In this document: piece by piece, positions 10,355 through 20,975 of the stretch | Layout of the letters: each line of letters begins with the position of its first letter | How positions within the stretch are numbered: the stretch's first letter is position 1 | The notes under the pieces: generated by a model | The model's database searches: none | Told to the model about the DNA's origin: nothing | The model's input: only the letters and a program-made list of their open reading frames with translations | Made by a program: the position numbers and the translations under genes | Assembly (NCBI GenBank): GCA_015178975.1 | Contig: WHVD01000074.1 | Location: 351,212-415,211, forward strand | From: Hysterangium stoloniferum | Lineage: Eukaryota; Basidiomycota; Agaricomycetes; Hysterangiales; Hysterangiaceae | DNA: 64,000 nt | Reading direction: 5' to 3'

Positions 10355-11101
10355 TATTAAGTTATTGGGATTTAGAGCCAGTGGAATTGAAAGCTGCAGA
10401 AGAGGTAGGTAGCAATGTGGAGACCTTGCACCAGTGGCAACTGGAGGAGTTAGCTGTTGAAAAAAACTATATACCTAGTCACGTGGCATGGCTGGGTTAT
10501 TCTTGCTCCCACCACCTGCTCCCGTGGCTGCCTCTCTCTCAACCCTGACTCTGGCTCCATCACCTCCCCAATGGATCCTTCACTCAAAGACCCTGGACCT
10601 AAGGCCCCTCAGGACCTCCTTGACCCCTCTAACAACAGAAAACAGGCTGCTACCACCCCAGTGGCCGAAGGCTGCTTTGAACCACAGCCCCATACCTGTG
10701 TGGCCCCCTCCCTGTCTCCCAATAGCTCAGACATTCTCCCTGACCCCCTCTGCCCCCTGGTTGACCCTGTTCCTAGCCTCATTTCCAAGGTCCGGGTGCT
10801 GGCTGGGGTGATGAATCCATCTACCAACCACTATCCCTAGAGCAGATTGCCTCCAACCTCATCAAGGTGTTTGTGAAAACACTTAACAGCACTCTCCACA
10901 GCTCTGATGAGATTACAAGTGATGCCCTCACCTGTATCATCAAATTCCATGACCTTCCCTCCCACATCCAAAGCCCCGATGATACACTGGGATATCTCAG
11001 TGAGAGCTACCCTGTCGCCCAGACCCCACAGCCTATCCCATCCCAGTCATACAGCCCTGACCAAATCCCATGCCCTATCATGGATTTTCTGTCCAAGTCC
11101 A

Positions 11102-11256
11102 TGTTAGAATAAAGAAAGGTGGTGGATGTGAAGAAGTGTGAGAGCTCAGACACAGACACAGACATGAATGAGCGAATGCAAATTTCACCAGCACACACTA
11201 CAGACCCACAATGGTACACAACTTGTAACTACTGTGCCGAGTCACTAAATCTAACA
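11102..11256 (-). repeat. 3' LTR of the gag-only element (155 bp)
   Basis: Starts TGTTAGAATAAAG and ends AAATCTAACA; it matches 12394-12538 with small differences. Confidence 0.88.
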
Positions 11257-11492
11257 CTCCCACCTGATGAGACACATATCTAAGTAATAACTTCCACCAG
11301 ACAAAATACTCAAATCCTAAGAATAAATCTGGGGGGACTAGAAGAAGGAGATGAGGGTGGTGAAGACCTGTATGAATATTTATTAACAATGGTGGAAGAT
11401 AAAACTTGTTCTGTTTGATGTGCAGTGTTAGTAGAGGAGGAGGCAAATTATGGTGGCTTTGGGGGACCACTTATGACCCATTCCCTGACTTC

Positions 11493-12285
11493 TCAAGGCA
11501 TGTTGTAGACACAAAATGCAGCAATATGACCTGGGCGACCACAACGGTGACAGTGACCTTCATTGGTAGGATCACACCAATGAAAACCTTTGTCATCTTC
11601 TAAAATAGATGGTGGAGTAGTGTCTGACCTAGAAAACTGACCAGGTTGTTTTTGAACATTCCCATGCTTTGGACCAGCTGCATATGCAATATCAATCGGC
11701 TCAGATTTGATGGCAATGGCAGAGGAAGCTGAACCAATGAGAATCCCTTTGGTATCAGAAAGAGAGGGTTCATATTTGGCAGTAAGAATGGAAGTATGAA
11801 TGGTGTGGTAGGAAGGGTGAAGGTTCATGAGGAGGACATCCAATGTTTGACAATCATCGATAACACAACCTAAAGATATGAGGTTCTGGCAAGCACTTTT
11901 GATAGCATGGATGTAAATGTCGATGGATTTGAAAGGATCATGCTTGATATGATAGAAATCCTCACAACATTTGAAATGATGAGCCATTTGTAGACCTCTG
12001 GAAGTGTTGCCTCACTGCTTTCCAAGCAGCTAAACCTGAAGTCTGCCCTATAACCAAATACTGCAACTCATCACTAATAGTAGACCAGATGGCTGCCATT
12101 TGTTTATCTGTTTGCACAGAAGCAGTAGGGGATGTGGGGGCCACAGTATCATCATCATCTGTAATCTAAAAAGCACCAGCACCTAAAAAGACCATAGACA
12201 TTGCATCTCTCCATTTGGAATAATTTTCTTCTGTAAGGAGAGGAACTTTGGCTATGATAGGAGTGAGGAAGTTGGGCAAAGACAT
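11493..12285 (-). pseudogene. gag: Copia-type Gag (UBN2-like) with zinc knuckle, broken
   Basis: It begins at the ATG at 12285 (MSLPNFLTPIIAKVPLLTE, then NYSKWRDAMSMVFLGAGAF). The middle region (ELQYLVIGQTSGLAAWKAVR, later SIDIYIHAIKSACQNLISLG) is typical of Copia Gag, and it ends with a zinc knuckle CHRCGRPGHIAAFC. One in-frame TAG follows GAGAF and a one-base frame change lies near 11975. Stop codon at 11493. Family assignment is by motif memory. Confidence 0.75.
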
Positions 12286-12393
12286 GATGCTGGTAGAGTG
12301 ATGCTACGGGTGGTGGTGAAGTGATAGGGCTAACATGAAGAAGTTTGGTGGGAAATTTGGTGTTATTTAGTAAGAGCTGGGGCCCATATAACC

Positions 12394-12538
12394 TGTTAGA
12401 ATGAAGAAGGGAGGTGGATGTGAGACACAAGAAGTGTGAGAGCTCAGACACAGACACAGACACGAATGAGCGAATGCAAATTTCACCAGCGTGCACTATG
12501 GACCTTGTAACTACTGTGCCGAGTCACTAAATCTAACA
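12394..12538 (-). repeat. 5' LTR of the gag-only element (145 bp)
   Basis: Starts TGTTAGAATGAAG and ends AAATCTAACA, followed directly by the GTCCA target duplication. Confidence 0.88.
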
Positions 12539-13220
12539 GTCCATGGTGGACATCAGGAACTCCATCACACGCAACTCACACGCCTTGAACAACACTTTGA
12601 TGCCCAGCATGCCCAAAGTCCATGCAGGCTCAAGCACCAACCTCCTGCAACTTGGCTGGCACCTGAGGCAGCTGGGAACACTGTGACATCATACACCACT
12701 GTTGCTGCTGCCACCCCACCACCCAGCCCTCAATTGCGGGCCCCTAGCCCAGTGAGGACACGGAAATGGGTCGACAAACCCAAACTCTGACAGTGCTCCA
12801 AATGCTAGGCCCTTGGACACTCACTCATCACCTGCAAATCCCCCTTTGTGTACCTCTTAATGAGTGACAACTTCACTAAGAGGTCACACTCACACTTTGC
12901 GACCCTGAACTATACAGTACACCCAAGCAGCGATGTGCTGATGCTTACATTTACTAAAGGGTCCAGGGTCTTGATTCACAGGACTCGGCACAGCCTCACA
13001 AAGAAACCCACCATGCCAAACAGAATTTAGAGGTACATAGAAAGTTAGAGTTGAGTACGGCTTATAATTATGGCTTATTCAAACAGGATTTGATAAATAT
13101 ACACAAACCATGCTAGAAAATTTTCGAAGTGATGCGATGGAAGCTCTGACGCTAGGTATCCTCCCGAAAAAAAACTGCACCAGAAAAATCCACAACTGAG
13201 CCCCGAGTTTCGAGAATTCA

Positions 13221-13700
13221 ACATACTACTGCTGATCTCCTGAATAAGCTGTAAGTTGACTCAGAGGCCTGCTCTAGCCTTTCTTGTCGCTGGTCTAATA
13301 ATTGATTCAACATCTCAGCTGTGTCAAGAAGGATGGCACAAGGTGCGGCCAAATTGGTAGCACCTACAAACTGACATCCCAAGTGAGTTTCCCCCAGTCT
13401 GGAGTAAAATGGCATACCTGGTTCTGTGGTGCATTAGGAAAATATTTACTGTCGAAATGAGCGGCCAACATCAGTCATCTTGGAGCATTGGTATCCTTAG
13501 TCGCTATGATGTTCGTGAACCTCTTTTTGCCATAGGGCATCATGTTGGTATATGAATCCTCCTTGACATGCCACTTCAAAGCGTGGAGAGTGGACACCAG
13601 GTGGTTTCTGACGAACGTGTTATTCTCTGTGTCTGCTGTGAAGACATTGTAAGCCTGTTATTGAGATCTCAGAGGAACAAGGGGCAGTATTATGAGGCCG
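13221..13700 (-). pseudogene. Glutaminyl-peptide cyclotransferase (M28-like) pseudogene fragment
   Basis: The minus strand reads TENNTFVRNHLVSTLHALKW, a GKKRFTNIIATKDTNAPR stretch, LMLAAHFDSKYFPNAPQNQ, then after a GTATGC...CAG intron (about 13370-13416) FVGATNLAAPCAILLDTAEM and LLDQRQERLEQA. This series matches glutaminyl cyclases, secretory-pathway zinc enzymes that form N-terminal pyroglutamate. The family GATDSA motif carries a zinc-binding Asp; here it is GATN. A TGA also follows APR. Upstream of about 13640 the similarity is weak, and everything beyond LEQASESTYS is absent. A dead, truncated host gene is the best reading. Confidence 0.65.
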
Positions 13701-14379
13701 CAGAATCAGGATTTTGGACAGATGCGAGGCCGACTTGATTTTATGGACTGTAACAACACCCCTCCACTGATGATTCAACTTGAGAGTTTTCTTCGAACAA
13801 TGTGGTTTAACATTCACTTTCGTAACACCTTCAGCGCAAGTCAGTTGACTGACCTTCCTATTTCGCCACTCCGACTATTCCATTATGTTCCCAAAAATAG
13901 TAGATAGGAATAATAACCAATTGTAGTTAAGGTAATAGCTCGAGTCTGCGTTATGTTATACTTTTATCACACATTGAAGATGCTAAGACTATACATGGTT
14001 ATATATTATTGCAAGACACTTTCGAAAAATGTTCAAATGTCTAGACGGTCGAAGGTGAAGGATGCTCAGTGCAGAAAGTGCGGGGGGCCCACTCAGAGAA
14101 ATCACACCATGTGCAATGCTCAGAGTGCTGGCAAGTGTCTCAGTTGCATGCGAGGTCTAGTAAACACTTATATATACAGTACATATTTAATTAAAATATA
14201 ATTGACATTGGTTAGTATATTGCTGGTATCTATGAAAATGTAGACCAGAAAACTAGGTTTGCACTGCACACACGAAACAGGCTATTCTTACTGATAAACC
14301 TTTGAGAATATTTCAGTCAATCTTCATGCTATATATTTCAATCATACAAAGGTTAGGTGGTGAAGCTGAACATTGCATA

Positions 14380-14512
14380 TCTATCTACATATTGTAAATA
14401 TCACATGGCTGATCCACTGCTCGACAATGGTACAAGGAGTATGTATGGGCCACTCCGTGAGGCCTCAATTGTATATCCTGGCTTATCGTGTAGGAGCAAT
14501 GATTGGATATTA
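14380..14512 (+). repeat. Dispersed repeat, copy 1 of about 125 bp
   Basis: This stretch (from ACATATTGTAAATATCACAT to the TGTAGGAGCAATG end) recurs at 15118-15246 in direct orientation with a few substitutions. Function unknown. Confidence 0.7.
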
Positions 14513-14744
14513 TGGATTGTTATGTGCGAGCGTCGTCGAATCGACATCACACTCGTGTCATGGTGAGGCAATGGTGAGACATTAGTTTATGGTATATATA
14601 CGTATCTACATGTAAATTACATGTCATGCGCTTGTAACTAGATACAGTTCCAAGTCGGCTCTGTACATTCTTGGGTCCTCGCTCGTGAAATCCCAACACA
14701 AGCGTATAAAACACTTCTTCTGCCCCGTCGAGGCTGAATTCGAC

Positions 14745-15015
14745 ATCAAAAGCCGTGCCTATCGAAAACACGCATCGTCACTCACACTGCCACCGTGCCT
14801 ATTGAAAGCACACCAAATTTGACATCGAAAGTCGCGCCTGTTGAAAGTGCGCATTGTCGCCTTCTCGCCTATTGAAAGGACACCGAGTTCGACATCGAAA
14901 GTCGCGCCTATCGAAAATGCGCACCGTCGCTTGTACTGTCACAGTGCCTAATGAGAGCACATGAATTGAAATCGAAAGTTGCACCTATCAAAAGTGCGCA
15001 CATCGTCGTCGGGCC
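14745..15015 (+). repeat. Degenerate tandem repeat, period about 71-77 bp, about 4 units
   Basis: Repeats of ATCGAAAGTCGCGCCTATYG with related half-units (GTGCCTATTGAAAGCACA). No long ORF survives in it. Confidence 0.6.
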
Positions 15016-15117
15016 TATTGAAAGCACATTGTTAGTAAAAGGTCATCATAAATTGAACTGTCCTTCGGTGAAGATGGAAAATGAAGAGTCAGCCTTAGCG
15101 GTTGTTAATGCAGTTGA

Positions 15118-15246
15118 AGATACTCCCCATACATATTGTAAATATCACATGGCTGATCCACTGCTCGACAACGATACAAGGAGTGCGTATGGGCCACTCC
15201 GTGTTTCCTCAATTGTATATCCTGGCTTATTGTGTAGGAGCAATGC
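15118..15246 (+). repeat. Dispersed repeat, copy 2 of about 125 bp
   Basis: Second copy of the repeat at 14380-14512, about 740 bp away. The two copies flank the 71-77 bp tandem repeat. Confidence 0.7.
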
Positions 15247-15579
15247 TGAACCGCCTCGAATATGTACATTGATATGACCCAGGGTGCTGCTAAAGTGGTA
15301 TTCATTCCAGAGTATGCTTTGACCATGTTGTGCATCCACCAGTCATGCCACATTGTGTTGCCTCGTCAAGGGAAGATGCCTGATAAAATGAAATAGAGGA
15401 TAGGTCCAGAATGATGTATATATATGAGAATGACTGACCTTCGACTGTAGAACATTAGTATTTGGATCTGGGCCTTAGGAAGAGGGCTGTGGGACATAAG
15501 CTACAGAAGGACTCACAGTTATTGTTGTTGTAGTGGCACCACATTTCAATAAGGCATCTTAAGATTCTGTGTATTAACT

Positions 15580-16040
15580 GATGGAAATGGGTCAGTATAT
15601 AGGGAGCTCACACAGATGTGATTCCTGAGATTCTTAGGGTAGATACATAGGATGTAATATGCAGATTATAGCAGTATTCACACAGAGGTGATTCTTAAGA
15701 TTCTGGGTGTATATATACAAACCATGATATACAGACTATATGGGTACCCACACTAAGATGATTTTTAAGATTCCTGGGGTAAATACATCCTACATGCTAT
15801 GCAGAAAATAGATGTACTCACACAGAAGTGATTCTTGAGATTTTTTGGGTAGATACATACACAGCAAGTGATATATAGATTATAAGATAATTCACACAAA
15901 GGTAATTCTTGAGATTCTTAATGTACATACACAGAACATGATATACAGATTATATGGGTGTCTACACTGAGGTGATTCTCAAGATTTCTAGGGTGAATCA
16001 AATACAGCTGATCTGGAGATATTTAAGCAAATATATAGAG
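15580..16040 (+). repeat. Left outer arm: 60-65 bp tandem repeats
   Basis: About seven units built around CACACAGAGGTGATTCTTAAG, a GGGTAGATACATA-like middle and an ATATRCAGATTATA end. The inverted equivalent is at 20190-20660. Confidence 0.75.
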
Positions 16041-16615
16041 TAAAGCCTTATGGGAATTAGGAGGATTGGGAGGATTGGGGGGATTGGGGGATTAGGGGGA
16101 TTAGGGGGATTAGGGGGATTAGGAGGATTAGGGGGATTGGGAGGATTGGGGATTGGGGGGATTGGGGGGATTGGGAGGATTGAGGGAATTGGGGGAATTG
16201 GAGGAATTGGGAGGATTAGGGGGATTAGGGGGATTGGGGGGATTGGAGGGATTAGAGGGATTGGGGGGATTGGAGGGATTAGAGGGATTGGGGGGATTGG
16301 GAGGATTGGGAGGATTAGGGGGATTGGGGGATTGGGGGGATTGGGGGGATTGGAGGGATTGGGGAATTAAGGGGATTGGGGATTGGGGAATTGGGGGAAT
16401 TAGGAGAATTGGGAGAATTGGGAGAATTGGGAGAATTGGGAAAATTGGGAGAATTGGGAGAATTGGGAGAATTGGGAGAATTGGGAGAATTGGGAGAATT
16501 GGGAGAATTGGGAGAATTGGGAGAATTGGGAGAATTGGGAGAATTGGGAGAATTGGGAGAATTGGGAGAATTGGGAGAATTGGGGGATCAGAGAGATTGG
16601 AGGAATTGGAGAGAG
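16041..16615 (+). repeat. Left inner arm: 9-bp minisatellite (GGGAGAATT/GGGGGGATT)
   Basis: About 64 copies. The first half is variable (GGATTGGGG, GGATTAGGG); the second half is almost uniform GGGAGAATT. Because 9 is a multiple of 3, several frames stay open (Gly-Ile/Leu-rich one way, Pro-Asn-rich the other); these are not credible genes. Confidence 0.9.
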
Positions 16616-16751
16616 TTGAGGAATAATTCAACTCAATCCTAAACCTAATTCCTCTGTCCAACTCCTTGATATAAACACCCTCAATCTCCTCCTAAAGACT
16701 TCTAATTTCCTCCCAATACTTCCATATCAATAACACTGTAATGTGTAATCA

Positions 16752-17571
16752 TGTTAGGATACACACACAGGGCAGGTCTTATGAGAAACCCACGGGATAT
16801 CCGGTAGGACTTGGCTTCAGCTTATAGGCTGCGCTCTCACTAGATCGTGTCGTCCAATTTTGAACAGGCGGACGGGAATCCCGGAGAGTCTGGGCAGGGT
16901 TCGTGGGTCGTAGGTCATAGGTCGTGAGGTCGTGAGTCGTGAGTCGAGGTAGTCGAGAGAGATAGATACACCGGAGCCTGTGGGCTCCGACTAGTGCAAG
17001 CAGTGTGATTAGAGTAAGGTTTTATAGAGGAAAATCTATTAGATTACTGGGGAGAATCTAAGCTAATTTTCTGACTGGATTGTATGTACAACATCTGCCA
17101 GTTTATATAGACCATGGAGTGAATGACATACTAATCCAGTAATAATGAAAACGAAACTAACAAAACATAAATGGGAATAATAAACACCAAATTTGGTGTT
17201 AGGAATGGGACGGAACGGAGTGGAGTCCGAATCGTGACAAAGCATAACCCATAATGGGAAATGGAGCGGGAGCGGAGTCCTAATCGTGACAGGTCATTTG
17301 ACTAAAATGGGAACGGGGCTTAGTTAGAGTGGTGACGGGATTCTGAGCGGGATCCGGTGACTGATGCGTGGGACGAAGACAGACATAGACAGAGACGGAG
17401 TCTGGGGGAAGTCCGGTTACTGATATGTGTCATAATGAGGTTGAACGTAACGAGTCTTGATGTGACGGAGTCCGGGCGGGAAATCCTATAAACAGATGAT
17501 TGGTGCTTGTAGCGTGTGGGGGCGTGCGGGTTAGTGTCCAGAGTCTGGCGGGATTTGTCCAGGTCGTAACA
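16752..17571 (-). repeat. Solo LTR (820 bp) with target duplication AATCA
   Basis: Starts TGTTAGGATACACAC and ends GTCGTAACA; AATCA flanks it at 16747-16751 and 17572-17576. It inserted into the loop of the foldback structure, so it is younger than that structure. Confidence 0.9.
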
Positions 17572-17576
17572 AATCA

Positions 17577-18900
17577 TGTCTATCCACATTTCACCAATTG
17601 CATAATTCTATCTGTTCTATTATACTCATAGTATCCCACTGTGTACTCAACATCCTTAGTGACATCGGTTTTGTTCCTCTGTATTGTCCTCCTTAGTATC
17701 AAATGCATTCTACATCTAGAAGTTTCACTAAAAGCAGTCAATATTTGAATACCCAGAATGTGTAAGGTAGTGACATGCCATACACTATAAGGTGGTAATA
17801 GGCTCTCATCATCCTTCTCTTTCCATTATTCTCCAAATGTATATGTACTTTACATGTGGTTTGCATAAAGTAGTGGTTTATTCCCCCTTATCACTCAATT
17901 TATTAGCTGGTTTTATTTGCAGCAGATATTGGTCCTACACTATTCAACTGTTGCACTATTGAAACATGGCAAAGCACAGCCAAACTAAAAATTGCTACCA
18001 ATGTGATTCAAATAACAACTGTATAACAGCTAGAATAATTGCTATCTGAGGGATGAATGTGCAGAAGGTTCTGTTATAAACAATATCATTTTTGTGATGA
18101 TCTGTATCATAATCTTATAATGGTTATCACCATTCTCTTTAGTTGTGTAGAATATATGTAAACTATTGTAGTAAGATAAATTCCTATTACTATTAGAATG
18201 ATATTTCCTTCTCTTGATATATATTTTATTGGCTTATAGAGCACTTTCTGGTATACTCCATTACAATAATTCAGAATTCCAGTCATGATTTTTATAGTCT
18301 TTGTAGCAGTAGGATAATATATAAAAAGTGTTAGTGCAAGGCAAACCTTGTTTCCAGTGGAATAACATTTCTTCCTTACTTGTATGACATGTTCATTTAT
18401 TTACAACTGTTTCAATGGTGTAGTAGTTCTACAGCTAGACCAGTTGAACAGTGTAGAACTAATATCTGCAGGAGATGCAAATGGCTAATAGATTGAATAC
18501 TGAGAGAGAAAAAACCACAGCTTTTGTGCAGCCACATGTGAACTTGTTGTGAACTGAGATTTAAATGTATCTGAGAGAGTGGTGGAGTTGGAGTGTCCCT
18601 GAGAATAATAAGAAAACCCTTGATCATGTATCACATCATTTATCAACCTTCCTTTATTCCACATCTTACCACCACTTAATCTTTACTTCAATTATTTTTT
18701 TTTCCCTATCATTACCCCCTTTTAATCTTTCATATGTACCTCAGTCAATTTTCCCCATCATGTGGACTAAGGTACATTATTCACAACTTACTCTATTTGT
18801 TACATTAGCATACTAATTCTTAATTGGTAGTAATGCTATTTTTTATGTAGAAAAATAATGAGACCCTATTTGAAACTCCCTACAAATTTCAGAGAGAATA
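17577..18900. other. Foldback loop, AT-rich, no gene recognised
   Basis: Only short ORFs without recognisable motifs on either strand. Confidence 0.5.
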
Positions 18901-19129
18901 AACAGGGGGTATTGGGAGAGACATTGGGAGTATTGGGAGAGACATTGGAGGTATTGGCGGGAGAATTAGAGGTATATGGAGAGAGAGATGAAAGGCATTA
19001 AAAGAGATAATGGAGGTATTGGGAGAGTGATTGAGGATATTGGGATGGGAGTATTGGAAGGGAGATGGAGAGAAATATATCAGGGAGTTGGACAGAGGGA
19101 TTAGGTTTAGGTTTGAGTTGAATTATTCC

Positions 19130-20190
19130 TCAACTCTCCAATTCCTCCAATCTCTCTGATCCTCCCAATCTCCCCAATCTACCCAATCTCTCCAATCTCT
19201 CCAATCTACCCAATCTCCCCAATCTCCCCAATCTCCCCAATCTCCCCAATCTCCCCAATCTCCCCAATCTCCCCAATCTTCCCAATCCCCCCAATCCCCC
19301 CAATCTCCCCAATCTCCCCAATCCCCCCAATCCCCCAATCCCCCTAATCCCCCTAATCCTCCCAATCCTCCCAATCCTCCTAATCCTCCTAATCCTCCAA
19401 TCCCCCTAATTAAAGACGTTTAAGTATCTCAGCGAATAAATGTTTGCTATATTACACAATACCTAAAGACGTTTAAGTACTAAATACATAGATAAGTTTT
19501 GTTTCGTGATGCGGCAATAAACATATCACTTACTCTCAGCAAATAAACATTTGCTGAGAGATTCCCTAGCTATACTATGCGTATATAAAAGTACATTCGA
19601 GAGGAGATTGAACATATGACGCATTGCGTCTTTTCGAGACATTTTTGTCTCACCTTTTTCATATGCGCGCTTACTTCTACAATACTCGTTATACCTAATA
19701 CTAATCCCCCCAATCCTCCCAATCCCTCTAATCTCTCTAATCTCCCTAATCCTCCCAATCCTCCCAATCCCCCCAATCCTCCTAATCCTCCTAATCCCCC
19801 AATCCCCCTAATCCCCCCAATCCTCCCAATCCCCCTAATCTCCCTAATCCCCAATCCTCCTAATCCCCCTAATCTCCCTAATCCCCCTAATCCCCCAATC
19901 CTCCTAATCCCCCTAATCCTCCCAATCCCCCTAATCTCCCTAATCCCCAATCCTCCTAATCTCCCTAATCCCCCTAATCCCCCTAATCCCCCAATCCTCC
20001 TAATCCCCCTAATCCCCTAATCCCCCCAATCCTCCCAATCTCCCTAATCTCTCCAATCCCCCTAATCTCTCCAATCCTCCTAATCCTCCTAATCCCCCTA
20101 ATCCTTCTAATCCTCCTAATCCCCCCAATCCCCCCCAATCCCCCCAATCCCTCCAGTTCCCCTAATTCCCATAATTCCCATAAAGCTTTA
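19130..20190 (-). repeat. Right inner arm: 9-bp minisatellite, interrupted
   Basis: AATCTCCCC/AATCCCCCT units, the reverse complement of 16041-16615, split at about 19411-19700 by unrelated sequence. Confidence 0.85.
19411..19700. other. About 290-bp unique insertion in the right arm minisatellite
   Basis: Non-repetitive block between CCCCCTAAT and CTAATCCCC. It contains AAAGACGTTTAAGTA twice and a perfect hairpin CTCTCAGCAAAT...ATTTGCTGAGAG near 19534-19560. It could be a small non-autonomous DNA element. No ORF of note. Confidence 0.45.
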
Positions 20191-20975
20191 CTCTATGTAT
20201 TTGCTTAAATATCTCCAGATCAGCTGTATTTGATTCACCCTAGGAATCTTGAGAATCACCTCAGTGTAGACACCCATATAATCTGTATATCATGTTCTGT
20301 GTATGTACATTAAGAATCTCAAAAATTACATACCTTAGTGAATTATCTTATAATCTGTATATCATTTGCTGTGTATGTATCTACCCTAAAAATCTCAAGA
20401 ATCACTTCTGTGTGAGTACATCCATTTTCTGCATAGCATGTAGGAGGTATCTACCCCAGGAATCTTAAGAATCACCTCAGTGTAGGTATCCATATATGTA
20501 GTCTGTATATCATGGTTTATGTATGTACACCCAGAATCTTAAGAATCGCCTCTGTGTGAATACTGCTATAATCTGCATATTACATCCTATATATCTACCC
20601 TAAAAATCTCAGGAATCACATCTGTGTGAGCTCCCTATATACTGACCCATTTCCATCAGTTAATACACAGAATCTTAAGATGACTTATAGTCTATGGCCT
20701 GTAGTGGTGGTAGTGTTGTTGAGTATGGTGCATGACAAAGTGGACATGTCACATGTGACAGCACAACTCGTGCTTAAGCTTGCATGTGTGCACTCTCTAA
20801 CAGATCACAAAATACAAGTAGAACTACTTCGAGGCGCATACAACACACCAGGACTACCCGGGATGAATCTGGTCGACGTCTACCTCATCCAGTCAGGGAA
20901 CTTCTTGGGTCTCAGGCTGTCTGGGCACACCAATTAGATACTATTTAAAAGCAGAATGAAAGAATAGCTGGTGCG

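Larger units (their letters stand above)
11102..12538 (-). mobile_element. Gag-only Copia-like LTR retrotransposon (TR-GAG type), 1.44 kb
   Basis: Two short LTRs (11102-11256 and 12394-12538, both TGTTAGAA...TCTAACA) flank an internal region holding only a gag relic. GTCCA is duplicated at 11097-11101 and 12539-12543. On the minus strand the base after the 5' LTR starts GGTTATATGGGCCCC, similar to the GGTTATGGGCC primer site of Drosophila copia, which pairs with an internal fragment of initiator-Met tRNA. GGTGGGAG precedes the 3' LTR as a polypurine tract. No protease, integrase, RT or RNase H is present, so it depended on another element. Confidence 0.82.
10373..13030 (+). pseudogene. Fossil ORF with a CCHC zinc knuckle, interrupted by a Copia-like element
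   Basis: Fragments of a Pro/Ser-rich coding region run from about 10373 to 11101 (for example EITSDALTCIIKFHDLPSHI) and resume at 12544 after the element at 11102-12538. Near 12785-12830 lies C-x2-C-x4-H-x4-C (CSKC then ALGHSLITC) with an internal stop. Several stops and frame changes make it non-functional. A zinc knuckle suits a retroelement gag or LINE ORF1, but no polymerase domain remains to decide. Only the motif and the interruption are certain. Confidence 0.3.
15555..20682. mobile_element. Foldback-like element with long tandem-repeat inverted arms
   Basis: The outer ends are inverted copies: CATCTTAAGATTCTGTG at 15555 and its reverse complement ending at 20682. Inward, both arms hold about 0.5 kb of degenerate 60-65 bp repeats (15580-16040; 20190-20660), then a 9-bp minisatellite (16041-16615; 19130-19410 plus 19700-20190), then a shared unique stretch (about 16616-16700; 19060-19130). 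The loop (about 2.4 kb) contains a solo LTR and no recognisable transposase. The arrangement resembles Drosophila Foldback/Galileo elements, whose arms are also built of tandem repeats. A simple inverted duplication is the alternative. No clear target duplication is visible. Confidence 0.65.

Noticed and set aside
14041..14160. Short Cys/His-rich ORF (CRKCGG...HTMCN...CLSC)
   Set aside because: Suggestive zinc-binding spacing but about 80 codons, no homologue recognised and no splice context; not enough to call a gene.
16041..16640. Long Gly-Leu/Ile-rich and Pro-Asn-rich ORFs on both strands
   Set aside because: They are translations of a 9-bp minisatellite; with a period divisible by three, every frame without a stop stays open. 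No conserved flanks or start context.
20683..20975. Possible KDZ N-terminal exon (VDVYLIQSGNFLG)
   Set aside because: Faint resemblance only; frame and splice sites do not connect convincingly to the exon starting near 20976.
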